Shown here: piece by piece, positions 32,865 through 42,366 of the stretch | How positions within the stretch are numbered: position 1 is the stretch's first letter | Layout: the number at the start of each line of letters is the position of its first letter | Assembly (NCBI GenBank): GCA_964543935.1 | Contig: CAZJAK010000003.1 | Coordinates: 1 to 64,000, forward strand | Length of the DNA: 64,000 nt | Direction: 5' to 3' | Source: JAAYDK01 sp964543935 | Lineage (GTDB): Bacteria; Spirochaetota; Spirochaetia; Sphaerochaetales; Sphaerochaetaceae | The notes under the pieces: generated by a model | The model's database searches: none | The model's input: the letters and a program-made list of their open reading frames with translations, nothing else | What the model was told of the DNA's origin: nothing | Position numbers and translations under genes: made by a program

Positions 32865-34418
32865 TCATTCCCACTCGATCGTCCCGGGTGGCTTGCTGGT
32901 GATGTCATACAGCACCCGGTTGACCCCGGCCACCTCGTTGCATATCCGCGAGGCGGCGGCTTGCAAGACTTCTGGCGGGAAGCGGAACCAGTCGGCTGTC
33001 ATGGCGTCCTCACTGGTGACGGCCCGCAACGAACACACTTCGCGATACGTCCGCTCGTCCCCTTGCACCCCAACGCTCTTGACCGGCAGCAGGCAGGCCA
33101 AAGCTTGCCAAATGGTACCATAGAGACCGGCCTTGCGGATTTCTTCGATGAAAATCGCATCGACTTCGCGAAGTGTATCCAAGCGCTCCTTGGTTACCTC
33201 TCCGACACAGCGCACACCGAGCCCCGGTCCGGGAAACGGATGACGCCAGACAATTTCGTCGGGCAGGCCGAGTTCCTTGCCCAACAGGCGCACCTCATCC
33301 TTGAACAACTCGCGCAGGGGCTCGAGCAACGCAAAGCGCATCTTCTTTGGCAGGCCGCCAACATTATGGTGGCTCTTGATCGTCACCGACGGCCCCCCCG
33401 AAGGACTGATGCTTTCGATGACATCCGGATAGAGCGTCCCTTGGGCCAGGAATGCTATGTCGCCGGCCGCCACAGCCTCGTGCTCGAACACATCGATGAA
33501 AACCTTGCCGATGATCTTGCGCTTCTGCTCCGGATCGGTCACCCCTGCGAGGGCGCTCAGGAAACGCTGCTCGGCATCAGCATAGCACAATTGGATTTTG
33601 AAGGTATCTCGGAAGACCTTGAGCACTAAATCGGCCTCGCCTTTGCGTAGCAAGCCATTGTTCACGAACACACATACCAATTGGTCGCCGATGGCCTTAT
33701 GGATGAGTGCGGCCGTGACCGATGAATCGACACCGCCGGAGAGACCACACAACACCAGCTTGTCGCCAACAATCGTGCGGATGCGTTGGACCTCGCTGGC
33801 GATGAAACCACTCATCGACCAATCTCCGCTCGCTTTGCAGATATCAGATACGAAATTTGCCAGCAACAAAGAACCTTCAGCCGAATGAACTACTTCGGGA
33901 TGGAACTGGACACCGTACAGCGCGCGCTGTTGATCTTCAATCACCGTGAAGGCGCAATTCTCCGTGGAGGCAGTACAGGAAAATCCTGATGGCAATCGGC
34001 ATACCGAGTCCCCGTGGCTCATCCACACCTGACTGCCCTCACTCAGGCCGCGCAACAACCGGGAAGGTTCTTGCGTGCGCGTCAGATGGGCAAAGCCATA
34101 CTCGCGGCGGTCAGGACGCTCGACCGACCCTCCGTTCATCACGGCCATCACCTGCAATCCGTAGCAAATGCCTAAAATCGGTATTCCCAACGAAAATAAA
34201 GCTGGATCGGGTCGGGGAGAACCCTCTGCGGTCACGCTGGCCGGACCACCTGAAAAGATAATTCCTTTCGGCGCAATACGGGCGACTTCTGCAGCAGGGA
34301 CCGTATAGGGAACTATCCGGCTGTATACATGATTCTCACGGACCCTACGGGCAATCAACTGGCTGTATTGGGCTCCAAAATCGAGCACCAGGACAGTATC
34401 GTGGCTGGTTTCGGCCAT
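32865..34418 (-). CDS. guaA: GMP synthase (glutamine-hydrolysing)
   Basis: Amidates XMP to GMP. The 517-residue protein has a class I glutaminase domain (LVLDFGAQYSQLIARR, nucleophile in GICYGLQVMA, QFHPEVVHS), the ATP-pyrophosphatase P-loop LSGGVDSSV, and the C-terminal dimer domain ending DITSKPPGTIEWE. ATG 34418 has GGAG eight bases upstream and fits the family start. It is the last gene of the long minus-strand block, 20 bases after an ECF substrate-binding subunit gene. Confidence 0.97.
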   Translation of the reverse strand: MAETSHDTVLVLDFGAQYSQLIARRVRENHVYSRIVPYTVPAAEVARIAPKGIIFSGGPASVTAEGSPRPDPALFSLGIPILGICYGLQVMAVMNGGSVERPDRREYGFAHLTRTQEPSRLLRGLSEGSQVWMSHGDSVCRLPSGFSCTASTENCAFTVIEDQQRALYGVQFHPEVVHSAEGSLLLANFVSDICKASGDWSMSGFIASEVQRIRTIVGDKLVLCGLSGGVDSSVTAALIHKAIGDQLVCVFVNNGLLRKGEADLVLKVFRDTFKIQLCYADAEQRFLSALAGVTDPEQKRKIIGKVFIDVFEHEAVAAGDIAFLAQGTLYPDVIESISPSGGPSVTIKSHHNVGGLPKKMRFALLEPLRELFKDEVRLLGKELGLPDEIVWRHPFPGPGLGVRCVGEVTKERLDTLREVDAIFIEEIRKAGLYGTIWQALACLLPVKSVGVQGDERTYREVCSLRAVTSEDAMTADWFRFPPEVLQAAASRICNEVAGVNRVLYDITSKPPGTIEWE

Positions 34419-34438
34419 CTCACAAGCTCCTTTGTTCT

Positions 34439-34999
34439 TCACCACATCATCGAACGGGCCGGTGGATAAGCCCGTACGGTCGTCTTGGATACGACGATCC
34501 CCAACACCACACCAACACCCGCTTGCAACGCATTCAACGGAATCTCGACCAAGGCGGCTTCGAAGCCGTAGAACAGGCTGCCCGCCAAGTAATATCCTCC
34601 AACCATCGCCGCCATTCCCAGTATGCCGCCCAAGACCAAGCGCCACAGCGATGCTTCGACAAGCTGCCCCCGCTCCACGCGTGGTTTGGCGAACAATCCC
34701 ACCAACAGACCTTGGGCACCATGGATGACCAACGAGAAGGGCGCCCACTGCGAATACCCGCCCAACAAGTCGGCAAAGGCCGTCCCCACCCCTCCACTGA
34801 TGGCCGCAACCCACGGACCGAACAGGTAAGCTGCAAAGCAAATGACTACATCGCACAGACTGATGTAGCCTTTGACGATCGGGGTGGGAAATCTGACGGC
34901 GATCGTGAAGACCACCGTTACTGCTGTCAACACGGCCACCAATGCTATGCGCAAGGCGGTCTTCGAGGAAGGTCTCTTGCCGGAGTCGGTCGTTGCCAT
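34439..34999 (-). CDS. ECF transporter substrate-specificity (S) component
   Basis: 186 residues with about five or six membrane helices (ALRIALVAVLTAVTVVFTIAV, YISLCDVVICFAAYLFGPWVAAISGGVGTAFADLL, PFSLVIHGAQGLLVGLF, WRLVLGGILGMAAMVGGYYLAG, LNALQAGVGVVLGIVV). The pattern fits vitamin-type S components, with an HmpT/ThiW flavour (hydroxymethylpyrimidine or thiazole). It is encoded with its own T and A proteins. The substrate is not determined. Adjacency to guaA could hint at a purine or pyrimidine-like ligand but may be chance. Confidence 0.8.
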   Translation of the reverse strand: MATTDSGKRPSSKTALRIALVAVLTAVTVVFTIAVRFPTPIVKGYISLCDVVICFAAYLFGPWVAAISGGVGTAFADLLGGYSQWAPFSLVIHGAQGLLVGLFAKPRVERGQLVEASLWRLVLGGILGMAAMVGGYYLAGSLFYGFEAALVEIPLNALQAGVGVVLGIVVSKTTVRAYPPARSMMW

Positions 35000-35031
35000 C
35001 TCAATGCTCCTTGCACCGGCTGGTCAATCTG

Positions 35032-35799
35032 TCAAATCCGGAACACCAGCCAGCAGCTTATCGGCATGATAATGGAAATGGCCATGTGGGTAAAGAGCGC
35101 GGCCTGCAACGGCAAGCGGCGAAAGCGGCTACGGGGAGCAGTCCGTCCAAATCCGCGGTGCTCGAGGCTCATAGCCAGGTTGGGGATGGCTTTCAATGCA
35201 AAGACCAGGGCAGCCGTCACCGTCGGAACGGCATCTTTGAGATGCTGCTTCTTGGCTGCCTTCTGGCCAAGATTTGCCTCCCGCAAAGCATGTGAGTCGC
35301 TGATCATCTTGAACGCCTCGGCGATGAACGGTACGAAACGGAAGGTCAGAGTCAACACCAGTGAAAACCGGTACGGTAAACCAAACCACCCCAATGTAGT
35401 CAGGATCGTCCCCATCGGAGTCGTCCAGAAGTAAAGCGTGCACAGGTACGTCAACGTGATGAAACGACCGGCCAGACGCCCGAACTGCATGACCGACTCG
35501 GTGCTCGCCACCATATGCGGTCCGATGCTCAGCAACGCTTGGCTGTCGCGATACGTGAGGGGAACAAACACGAGCATCATGGCCAGCAACGGGGCTATCA
35601 TCGCCAACGGTTTGACAGCCTGCTTGAATCCTACCGAGACAATGGCGAGCAGCATGGTGAAAGATAAGACCACGGCCAACCCAATCCATGAGAGCGGGAC
35701 AAACACCAAGATGCATAGCAACAGGACCGCCACGGTCTTGGCCCTCGGATCGAACCGATACACGAATCCTTTTCCGGCAATGAACATGTTGGTAGTCAT
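35032..35799 (-). CDS. ecfT: ECF transporter transmembrane (T) component
   Basis: 255 residues with about five membrane helices and the coupling helix region ending SLEHRGFGR, corresponding to the conserved Ala-Arg-Gly motif that contacts the ATPase (here with His at the Ala position). N-terminal KGFVYRFDPRAKTVAVLLL is typical of the CbiQ family. The ATG overlaps the ATPase stop by four bases. Confidence 0.88.
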   Translation of the reverse strand: MTTNMFIAGKGFVYRFDPRAKTVAVLLLCILVFVPLSWIGLAVVLSFTMLLAIVSVGFKQAVKPLAMIAPLLAMMLVFVPLTYRDSQALLSIGPHMVASTESVMQFGRLAGRFITLTYLCTLYFWTTPMGTILTTLGWFGLPYRFSLVLTLTFRFVPFIAEAFKMISDSHALREANLGQKAAKKQHLKDAVPTVTAALVFALKAIPNLAMSLEHRGFGRTAPRSRFRRLPLQAALFTHMAISIIMPISCWLVFRI

Positions 35800-37211
35800 C
35801 GTTCTTTGCCTCCCGCTAAGACTCCTTGGTCCATGACGTAGGTCCTGCTGGCCAAGCTCTCGGCGAACGACCGGTCATGGGTGATCAACAGGATACCGGC
35901 ACCCCGGCTACGCAGCAACCCCACCATCTCGAAAGCGGCCGAATAAGTAACCCCGCTATCCAATTCATCCAAGATGTAGAAGGGTCGATCCAGCAAATAA
36001 TGGATCGCCGCCTGCAGGTGTTTGCGCATGCCGTAGCCCATGGTCGCCACGGTGGCGTCGACATCGAGGTGAAACAGGTCGGCACAGCGGACCACCAACT
36101 GCTCCTTTTCTGAACTCGTCCTTGTACATCCGCGCAACGACCACGCCAACTCATCACGGACAGTACCCATGAACAACTCATAATCGGGATTTTGGAACAC
36201 ATAGCCGACAATCCTGTTCAAGTCCTTGCGCCCGACTTCCTTGCCGTCATACTTGAATGTCCCCTTCTGGACCGCATCCAACCCACATACAGTCCTGCTG
36301 AACGTGCTTTTTCCCGATCCGTTGGGACCGACCAATGCGACAATTTCTTCACTTTCCAATCGACAATCAGCTACTTGCAACAGGAATGGAGGGCCGTCGC
36401 TGACCGAAGCGCGCTGATGGGTAGCCTCCACATCGTGGCATTCCAACACATGCCTGGTCGACTCGGTGAACTCGACTTCGACTGCCGGGAAAGCTTGATC
36501 GCACACCCGTTCGAATTCCAACACGGTCTCCTCTTCCGACCCGACCTTCAAACGGCCATGCGATAACAATGCATAGCGGTCGAAGGTGCCGTGGAATTCA
36601 TCGATATAGCGCGAGGCAAAGACCAAGACGGTACGGTCACTGGAGGCGATGCGCCCGATAAGGCGCTCACGCCATGACGAGTCCAAATCGTCAAACGGTT
36701 CATCCAAAATCCATACAGGTGCAGCGATGGCCTCTGCCACAGCCAACAACAGGCGTTTGCGCTCTCCACCCGACAGTTCTTGTGGATTGGCACCGGCCAC
36801 ATGGTGCAAACCCCATGAGCGCAATGCAGAGCCGATGCGGGTGGCGATGACCGCATGATCCAATCCCAGCGACTCCAAGGGAAAGGCAATCTCGTCTTCG
36901 CAAGTGGTCATCAGCAACTGATCTTGCGGGTCTTGGGCCACCAACGTGCACAGATGGGTCAAATCCCATGGTTCGCAAGATCCGACATCTTTGCCTGCCA
37001 ACTCGACAGTGCCTCCGACGATACCGGAACGGTACTTGGGAATGAGGGCGCACAGGATATGGGCAAGAGTTGACTTTCCACTGTCTGGAGGGGCAAGGAC
37101 CAACATATGCGATCCCGCGGATACTGTCAGATCAAGGTTTTCGAACAACCGTTCACCCTCATTTCCATAGGAGAACGAGAGATCGCGGACCTTCAAGGAG
37201 CCAGTATCCAT
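35796..37211 (-). CDS. ECF transporter ATPase, two fused ABC domains with asymmetric sites
   Basis: 471 residues with two ABC domains in tandem. Domain 1 has an unusual P-loop (APPDSGKST), an intact signature LSGGERKR and Walker B ILDEPFDDLD, but Ser instead of the switch His (FASRY). Domain 2 has a normal P-loop (GPNGSGKST), Walker B ILDELDSGV and a switch His (ITHDRS), but its signature is MGYGM. One composite site (P-loop 2, signature 1) is therefore canonical and the other degenerate. It starts just after the plsC stop, at ATG 37211 or GTG 37217. It energises the adjoining T and S subunits. Confidence 0.9.
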   Translation of the reverse strand: MDTGSLKVRDLSFSYGNEGERLFENLDLTVSAGSHMLVLAPPDSGKSTLAHILCALIPKYRSGIVGGTVELAGKDVGSCEPWDLTHLCTLVAQDPQDQLLMTTCEDEIAFPLESLGLDHAVIATRIGSALRSWGLHHVAGANPQELSGGERKRLLLAVAEAIAAPVWILDEPFDDLDSSWRERLIGRIASSDRTVLVFASRYIDEFHGTFDRYALLSHGRLKVGSEEETVLEFERVCDQAFPAVEVEFTESTRHVLECHDVEATHQRASVSDGPPFLLQVADCRLESEEIVALVGPNGSGKSTFSRTVCGLDAVQKGTFKYDGKEVGRKDLNRIVGYVFQNPDYELFMGTVRDELAWSLRGCTRTSSEKEQLVVRCADLFHLDVDATVATMGYGMRKHLQAAIHYLLDRPFYILDELDSGVTYSAAFEMVGLLRSRGAGILLITHDRSFAESLASRTYVMDQGVLAGGKER

Positions 37212-37213
37212 GG

Positions 37214-37957
37214 TCACCCCTGGACCAATTGCCCATACCGTTCGGCAATGGCACCGAACACTTGCTGGGGCAAGGCCTTCAACTGTTCTTCATCAAGGTC
37301 TGCAGTCGGAATGGGTTGGCAGACCGACATGCAAATCGGCACACGCCGGATGCCCTTCTTGGTTTCAAAGGCTTGGCGGGTTCCCACTATGGCGATTGGG
37401 ACTATCACGGCTTTGGCCCTGGTGGCCAATTTCAAACTACCGCTTTTGAACTCGCCCAACGAACCGGTCTTGCTACGGGTTCCCTCGGGAAAGATGAACA
37501 TCGGGATGCCGTTGCGGATATTCTCGACCCCTTTGAGGATGGCCTCGATCGAAGAACGCGGACTTCTGCGCTCAATGTATACGCAATGGATGGACTCGAT
37601 CCAATAGTTCAAAATCGGGACTTTTTTGAGCTCTTTCTTAGCAATGAAACCTGCCCACACACGCAATGCGGCAATCACGGCCGGGATGTCGAGCAAGCTC
37701 TGATGGTTGGCAACAAAACAGACCGGGGTACCGTCGTGCGGGACGACATCGCTTCCGTCGACCGTGATTTTCACATTGACCACCATCATGATGGTCCGGG
37801 CGATGAGAATCCCGTTGAAACGCACCCATCGGTCGGCGGCAGCATAGCGTTTGAAGGCCCGCAATAGCGCGGTAGGGATGATCGCGACAAATACCGAGAG
37901 GATCAATACCGGAATGACCAATGCGAAGGCAAGCGTCAGATGGATGTATTTCAACAC
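37214..37957 (-). CDS. plsC: 1-acyl-sn-glycerol-3-phosphate acyltransferase (PlsC family)
   Basis: Acylates lysophosphatidic acid to phosphatidic acid. The 247-residue protein has an N-terminal hydrophobic anchor (LTLAFALVIPVLILSVFVAII), the catalytic NHQSLLD motif, and FPEGTRSKTG for phosphate binding. The GTG start has GGAGG eight bases upstream, with a TTG immediately after. It follows the MsbA-like exporter gene on the same strand with 36 bases between. Confidence 0.92.
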   Translation of the reverse strand: MLKYIHLTLAFALVIPVLILSVFVAIIPTALLRAFKRYAAADRWVRFNGILIARTIMMVVNVKITVDGSDVVPHDGTPVCFVANHQSLLDIPAVIAALRVWAGFIAKKELKKVPILNYWIESIHCVYIERRSPRSSIEAILKGVENIRNGIPMFIFPEGTRSKTGSLGEFKSGSLKLATRAKAVIVPIAIVGTRQAFETKKGIRRVPICMSVCQPIPTADLDEEQLKALPQQVFGAIAERYGQLVQG

Positions 37958-37993
37958 GATGCATTCCTCCTAGGCACCTTCGGATCATTGCTT

Positions 37994-39715
37994 TCAGGCA
38001 TGCTCCAGATTGCGGTGCAGTTTGGCATAATGCCCCCCCCGGGCAATCAATTGGCTATGGGTGCCCGATTCAGCCACGGTATGGTTGGCCAACACAAAGA
38101 TGATGTCCGCTTCCTGGACCGTAGTCAAGCGATGGGCGATCACGATTGCGGTGCGGCCTTTGGCAAGGCGCTTGAACGCCTCTTGGATTTGAGCCTCCGA
38201 TTCGCTGTCCAACGATGAGGTGGCCTCGTCGAAAATCAAGATCTTGGGGTCTTTGAGAAATACCCGGGCAATCGAGATGCGTTGCTTCTGACCGCCTGAA
38301 AGCCGGGTTCCCCGCTCCCCGACTTCGGTATCGAGCCCAGCAGGCAACGATCGGACGAACGAGCCGATATTGGCTTTGTCGAGTGCATCGTACATCTGAT
38401 CGTCGGTGGCATCATTCTTGCCGTATTTCAGGTTTTCCCGGATCGTCCCGTCGAATAAGAATACATTCTGCTGGACAAAACCTACTTGGCGTCTGAGGGA
38501 GTCTTTGGTGACCGCCGCCACATCCTGCCCGTCGACGAGAACCTGGCCTGCTTCCGGTTCATAAAACCGGGGGATGAGCGAAGCGAGCGTAGTCTTGCCG
38601 GCGCCCGATTCGCCCACCACCGCCACCATGGAGCCACCCGGGATGGTGAGGCTCACCCCGCTGAGGACCTGCCGATCGGTCGATGCATCGTAGCTGAAGC
38701 GGACGTCGTTGAATTCAATGCGGCCTGTCCGGATGTCCAACGGAACCGCACCCGCTCGATCTTGGATGTCACTCTCGACATCCATAACCTCGACAAAACG
38801 CTCGAACGAGGCCATCCCTTGTTGCAATTGTTCGGTAAAACCGATCAACCGGTCGATTGGCGGCAACACGATGCCCACATAGAGGATGAAGACGACCAGG
38901 TCGTACACTTCGACCACGCCACGGTAGATCAACAAGGCCCCCCCCGCCACGGTCGTGAAATAGTAGATTTCTCGAAAGAAACCCATCACTGCCTCGTATC
39001 TGCCCATGACCTTGTACTGATTGCTGCGGGCTTTCTGGAACACTTTGGTGACTTTGCCGAACTTTTCCCGCTCATAGGTCTCGCTGGTGAACGACTGGAC
39101 CTCGCGCACCCCTTGGATTGAATTCTCAACCGTGGCGTTCACATCGGCCACGGTGGTCCGTACGGAGCGAAAGTTCGCCCGCAACTTCAAACCGTAATGA
39201 ATGCCGAAGGCCAGCATGAACGGCAACGGTATGATGGAGACCAAGGCGAGCCAAGCGTTGCTGGCGAACATCACCGCATAGGCGCTCAAGATCACCACTA
39301 CGGAGATGAGCAAGTCCTCGGGGCCGTGGTGGGCGGTCTCGGTGATCATGAACAGATCGTTGGTGATGCGTGACATCAGATGCCCCGTCTTGGTCCGATC
39401 GAAGTATCTGAACGACAACCTCTGCAGATGGGCGAACAGGTCGCCGCGCATGTCGCCTTCCATCAACACTCCCAGCTGATGGCCCCAGCGGATGCGGATG
39501 TAGTTGCAGCAGGTCTGCACGGCATAGATGGCCAGCATCACCCCCAGAGTCGAGACGATCATGGTCCAATCCTTGCCGGGGACATAGCTTCTCAACAATT
39601 CTCTGGTGAGGATTGGAAACAGGATGGACAGCAACGACCCGATTGCGGCCGCTGCCATGTCCAAAAAGAACAAGCCTTTGTAAGGCTTGTAATAAGCAAT
39701 GAACCTTCTCAACAT
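37994..39715 (-). CDS. ABC exporter half-transporter (MsbA-like)
   Basis: 573 residues: six membrane helices and an ATPase with Walker A (GESGAGKTT), LSGGQ, Walker B (ILIFDEATSSLD) and the switch His (VIAHRLTT). All catalytic motifs are intact, so it probably works as a homodimer, unlike the heterodimeric pair at 28901-32417. ATG 39715 follows the helicase stop directly. GTG upstream (overlapping the stop) is an alternative start. The neighbouring plsC suggests lipid export, as an inference only. Confidence 0.9.
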   Translation of the reverse strand: MLRRFIAYYKPYKGLFFLDMAAAAIGSLLSILFPILTRELLRSYVPGKDWTMIVSTLGVMLAIYAVQTCCNYIRIRWGHQLGVLMEGDMRGDLFAHLQRLSFRYFDRTKTGHLMSRITNDLFMITETAHHGPEDLLISVVVILSAYAVMFASNAWLALVSIIPLPFMLAFGIHYGLKLRANFRSVRTTVADVNATVENSIQGVREVQSFTSETYEREKFGKVTKVFQKARSNQYKVMGRYEAVMGFFREIYYFTTVAGGALLIYRGVVEVYDLVVFILYVGIVLPPIDRLIGFTEQLQQGMASFERFVEVMDVESDIQDRAGAVPLDIRTGRIEFNDVRFSYDASTDRQVLSGVSLTIPGGSMVAVVGESGAGKTTLASLIPRFYEPEAGQVLVDGQDVAAVTKDSLRRQVGFVQQNVFLFDGTIRENLKYGKNDATDDQMYDALDKANIGSFVRSLPAGLDTEVGERGTRLSGGQKQRISIARVFLKDPKILIFDEATSSLDSESEAQIQEAFKRLAKGRTAIVIAHRLTTVQEADIIFVLANHTVAESGTHSQLIARGGHYAKLHRNLEHA

Positions 39716-39716
39716 T

Positions 39717-41498
39717 TCAAACGTCTTCACGATGTCTCTTGAACAGTCGGGCCAGCAAGCCGGCCTTTTTCTTCTTTTCAGGTTGCGGCTCAGGTTGGAT
39801 TGCATCCTGAACCTGTTTCGGGGAAGTGGTGGCTTTCATCTGGGGCTTGTCATTCCCTTTCACAGCTGCCGGGGACGGACTGTGCGGCTGTTTCTTTGCC
39901 CGTGCAACAGCAGCGGGATTCGGCTTGGTCCCTTGGATCCCCGTTTCCCCATCGGCTTTGTAAGCCTGCTTGTAATAGGCCATGCGCTCTTCGAAATCCA
40001 TCTTCTGGATGTCGGAATAGCTTTTGCGTTGCGAAGAACCACCAGTGGGTGTCCTTCGACCTGCACCCGCAGCAGCAGTCCCCCCCTTGCGTTCGGTTGG
40101 AGCCGGGCGCCCATCCTTGCGTCTCGGGGCACCAGCGGGAGCTCCCTCTGGCTTGTGGGGACGTTTTGCCCTGGACCGGGAACCGGTATCTGCCGAACGT
40201 CTTTGGCCTCTGTCGCCCGGGCGGCCTTTCGAGGAAGGAGAACGGCGGTCTTCATAGCCATGCCCGGCATACTCACTCTCGTCGACCAGGTCACGAAAGC
40301 GCATCGAGGCACTCTTGTCCTCGACCAACGGCAAGGCTTCCTCAGTCGGCCATACCACGGGAATCTTCATCTGGATGTAGTTCTCTATGGCTTCCAACCC
40401 ATAAACGAATTGCTCGCAAGCCAAGGTGACGGCCTTGCCTGATTTGCCGGCCCGGGCGGTACGCCCGATACGGTGCACGTAACTCTCAAAATCCTCGGGG
40501 ATGTCGTAGTTCACCACCAGTTCCAGATCATCGATCTGCAATCCGCGGGCGGCTACATCGGTGGCAACCAAGAAACGCAGTTCTCCCCGCTTCATCCGGT
40601 TGATCACTTGCAGGCGCTTGCTCTGGGGCAAGTCTCCCATGATATACTGTGCCTGAAAGCCGTTCACCACCAAACGCTTGGCGATCTCGACCGCCTTTGC
40701 CTTGGTGTTGGTAAAGATCAGACCGTTGGCAGGATTCAGCTTGGAAATCAAACGCAAGAACAATCCGAATTTCTCCGCTTTTGAGATATGGTACAGCTCT
40801 TGGGTGATCAGCTTGACCGTAATTTCCTCGGGCTGGACCTCGATTTCTTCCGGCTGGTTCATGTATTCCCAAGCGAGATTGCGGACCTTGGTCCCCAGTG
40901 TGGCGCTGAAGAGCATGGTCTGCCTTTTTTCGCGCGCCACCATCAGCGAGAACATTTTTTGCACATCGGGGTAAAACCCCATGTCGAACATCCGGTCGGC
41001 TTCGTCAAGCACGAAAGTGTCGACCTTGCGGAAATCGATTTTATGCATTTGTTGGTAATCGAGCAGGCGGCCCGGAGTCCCGATAATCAAGTCGATTCCT
41101 TCGGCTATCTGCTTGTCCTGTTTTACATAGCCCACTCCGCCATAGAAACAACCGATGCGGAAATCGGGGATCCCGGAAGAGAGGGTGCGGGCGTCTTCCT
41201 CAATTTGTACGGCCAGTTCGCGGGTCGGAGAGACAATCAATGCCACCGGCAGCTTGATGGTGAAAGCCTCCTCGGGACTCACACTCTTGGCTTGCTCGCG
41301 GGCAAAGACAAATTTTTGTAGGATGGCCACCAAGAATACGGCGGTCTTCCCTGATCCGGTCTTCGACTGGACCATGACGTCCTTCCCTGCTAACACCGAA
41401 GGAAGGACTTTCTCTTGAACGGGCATGCAGTCGGTGAATCCGGCAGCATCGATCCCATTCATCACGTGTGGATGCAATGGTAACTCAGAAAATTTCAT
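39717..41498 (-). CDS. DEAD-box RNA helicase with basic C-terminal tail
   Basis: 593 residues. The helicase core has the Q motif region (FSELPLHPHVMNGIDAAGFTDCMPVQ), motif I SKTGSGKTA, PTRELA, the DEAD box (VLDEADRMFDMGF), SAT, and HRIGRTARAGKSG. After residue 400 comes a tail of about 190 residues rich in Arg, Lys, Gly, Pro and Ser, typical for RNA binding. A TTG two codons upstream has better spacing to AAGG, so the start may be 41504. RhlE-like overall, and the role could be ribosome assembly or RNA decay. Confidence 0.92.
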   Translation of the reverse strand: MKFSELPLHPHVMNGIDAAGFTDCMPVQEKVLPSVLAGKDVMVQSKTGSGKTAVFLVAILQKFVFAREQAKSVSPEEAFTIKLPVALIVSPTRELAVQIEEDARTLSSGIPDFRIGCFYGGVGYVKQDKQIAEGIDLIIGTPGRLLDYQQMHKIDFRKVDTFVLDEADRMFDMGFYPDVQKMFSLMVAREKRQTMLFSATLGTKVRNLAWEYMNQPEEIEVQPEEITVKLITQELYHISKAEKFGLFLRLISKLNPANGLIFTNTKAKAVEIAKRLVVNGFQAQYIMGDLPQSKRLQVINRMKRGELRFLVATDVAARGLQIDDLELVVNYDIPEDFESYVHRIGRTARAGKSGKAVTLACEQFVYGLEAIENYIQMKIPVVWPTEEALPLVEDKSASMRFRDLVDESEYAGHGYEDRRSPSSKGRPGDRGQRRSADTGSRSRAKRPHKPEGAPAGAPRRKDGRPAPTERKGGTAAAGAGRRTPTGGSSQRKSYSDIQKMDFEERMAYYKQAYKADGETGIQGTKPNPAAVARAKKQPHSPSPAAVKGNDKPQMKATTSPKQVQDAIQPEPQPEKKKKAGLLARLFKRHREDV

Positions 41499-41525
41499 GT
41501 GCAAACTATACCTTGTTTTACGATG

Positions 41526-42350
41526 TTAGTGTAGGGTTTCCATTTCCCATTGCCGAATGAGGGCGTGAATCGCCCGGGTACGGCTAAAATCTGAAGTACA
41601 ACGACGACCATCGATCATCGCAATAGGCAACGCCCCCATGCTGGTGCTCGAAATGAACAATTCATCATACCTACCGGCTATCAAGTCCGCCTGCCCGACT
41701 GGATCGAAACACAATCTGAAACCGAGTTTGGCAGCCGCCACGAGGATCTTGTCTCGCGTCACTCCCTCAAGGACGAGCGAATCGTCGGCAGTATACAGCA
41801 CATCCCCATCGAAGGCGAAGAAATTGCTTCTCGTCCCCTCCAGGACCCGCCCGTAACGGTCGACCAACAACGCTTCGAAGGCCTCTTGCTGATTGGCCAT
41901 CCTGAGGGCAAGGTAGTTGAGCAACAACGAACAGGTTTTATAGCGGGGCAGCAAACGCTCCCCCGGATATGTCGTCACATTGATGCCGTGCTTATACCAA
42001 TCGTCGGGATACGACAAGATCGGATGGGCGGTGATTGTAAGCGTGGGCTGATCGCCACCCATCAACAGGATCCGCATCGTTGCCTGTGCGATCGCGTCGG
42101 TCTTAATCAATCCGTCCACCCATGCCGCCATCTGTTTCAGGCTGAACGGATGGTTGAGGTCGATTCCCAACGCCGAGGCAGCCAAGCGCTTCAGATGCTC
42201 ATCGAGATATATGGCCTGCCCTTTGATAACCCGCAACGATTCGTACACGCCGAAACCGTACTGGACTGCTTTGTCGCCGACAGGCAAGACTGCTTCAGAC
42301 GCCCCTATCAACATGCCGTTGCGAACCGCATGAACTCCTAAAAATTCCAT
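41526..42350 (-). CDS. Class IV aminotransferase (branched-chain/D-amino-acid type)
   Basis: A 274-residue PLP enzyme of fold type IV. The N-terminal VGDKAVQYGFGVYESLRVIKG, the Lys-containing CSLLLNYLALRMANQQEAFEALLVD region and the EGTRSNFFAF and LEGVTRDKIL segments define the class. IlvE, D-alanine transaminase and aminodeoxychorismate lyase share these motifs, so the substrate is not assigned. GGAG lies five bases before ATG 42350, and an ATG at 42365 is possible. It is 16 bases after ftsK. Confidence 0.87.
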   Translation of the reverse strand: MEFLGVHAVRNGMLIGASEAVLPVGDKAVQYGFGVYESLRVIKGQAIYLDEHLKRLAASALGIDLNHPFSLKQMAAWVDGLIKTDAIAQATMRILLMGGDQPTLTITAHPILSYPDDWYKHGINVTTYPGERLLPRYKTCSLLLNYLALRMANQQEAFEALLVDRYGRVLEGTRSNFFAFDGDVLYTADDSLVLEGVTRDKILVAAAKLGFRLCFDPVGQADLIAGRYDELFISSTSMGALPIAMIDGRRCTSDFSRTRAIHALIRQWEMETLH

Positions 42351-42366
42351 AACCGCTCCATCCATT

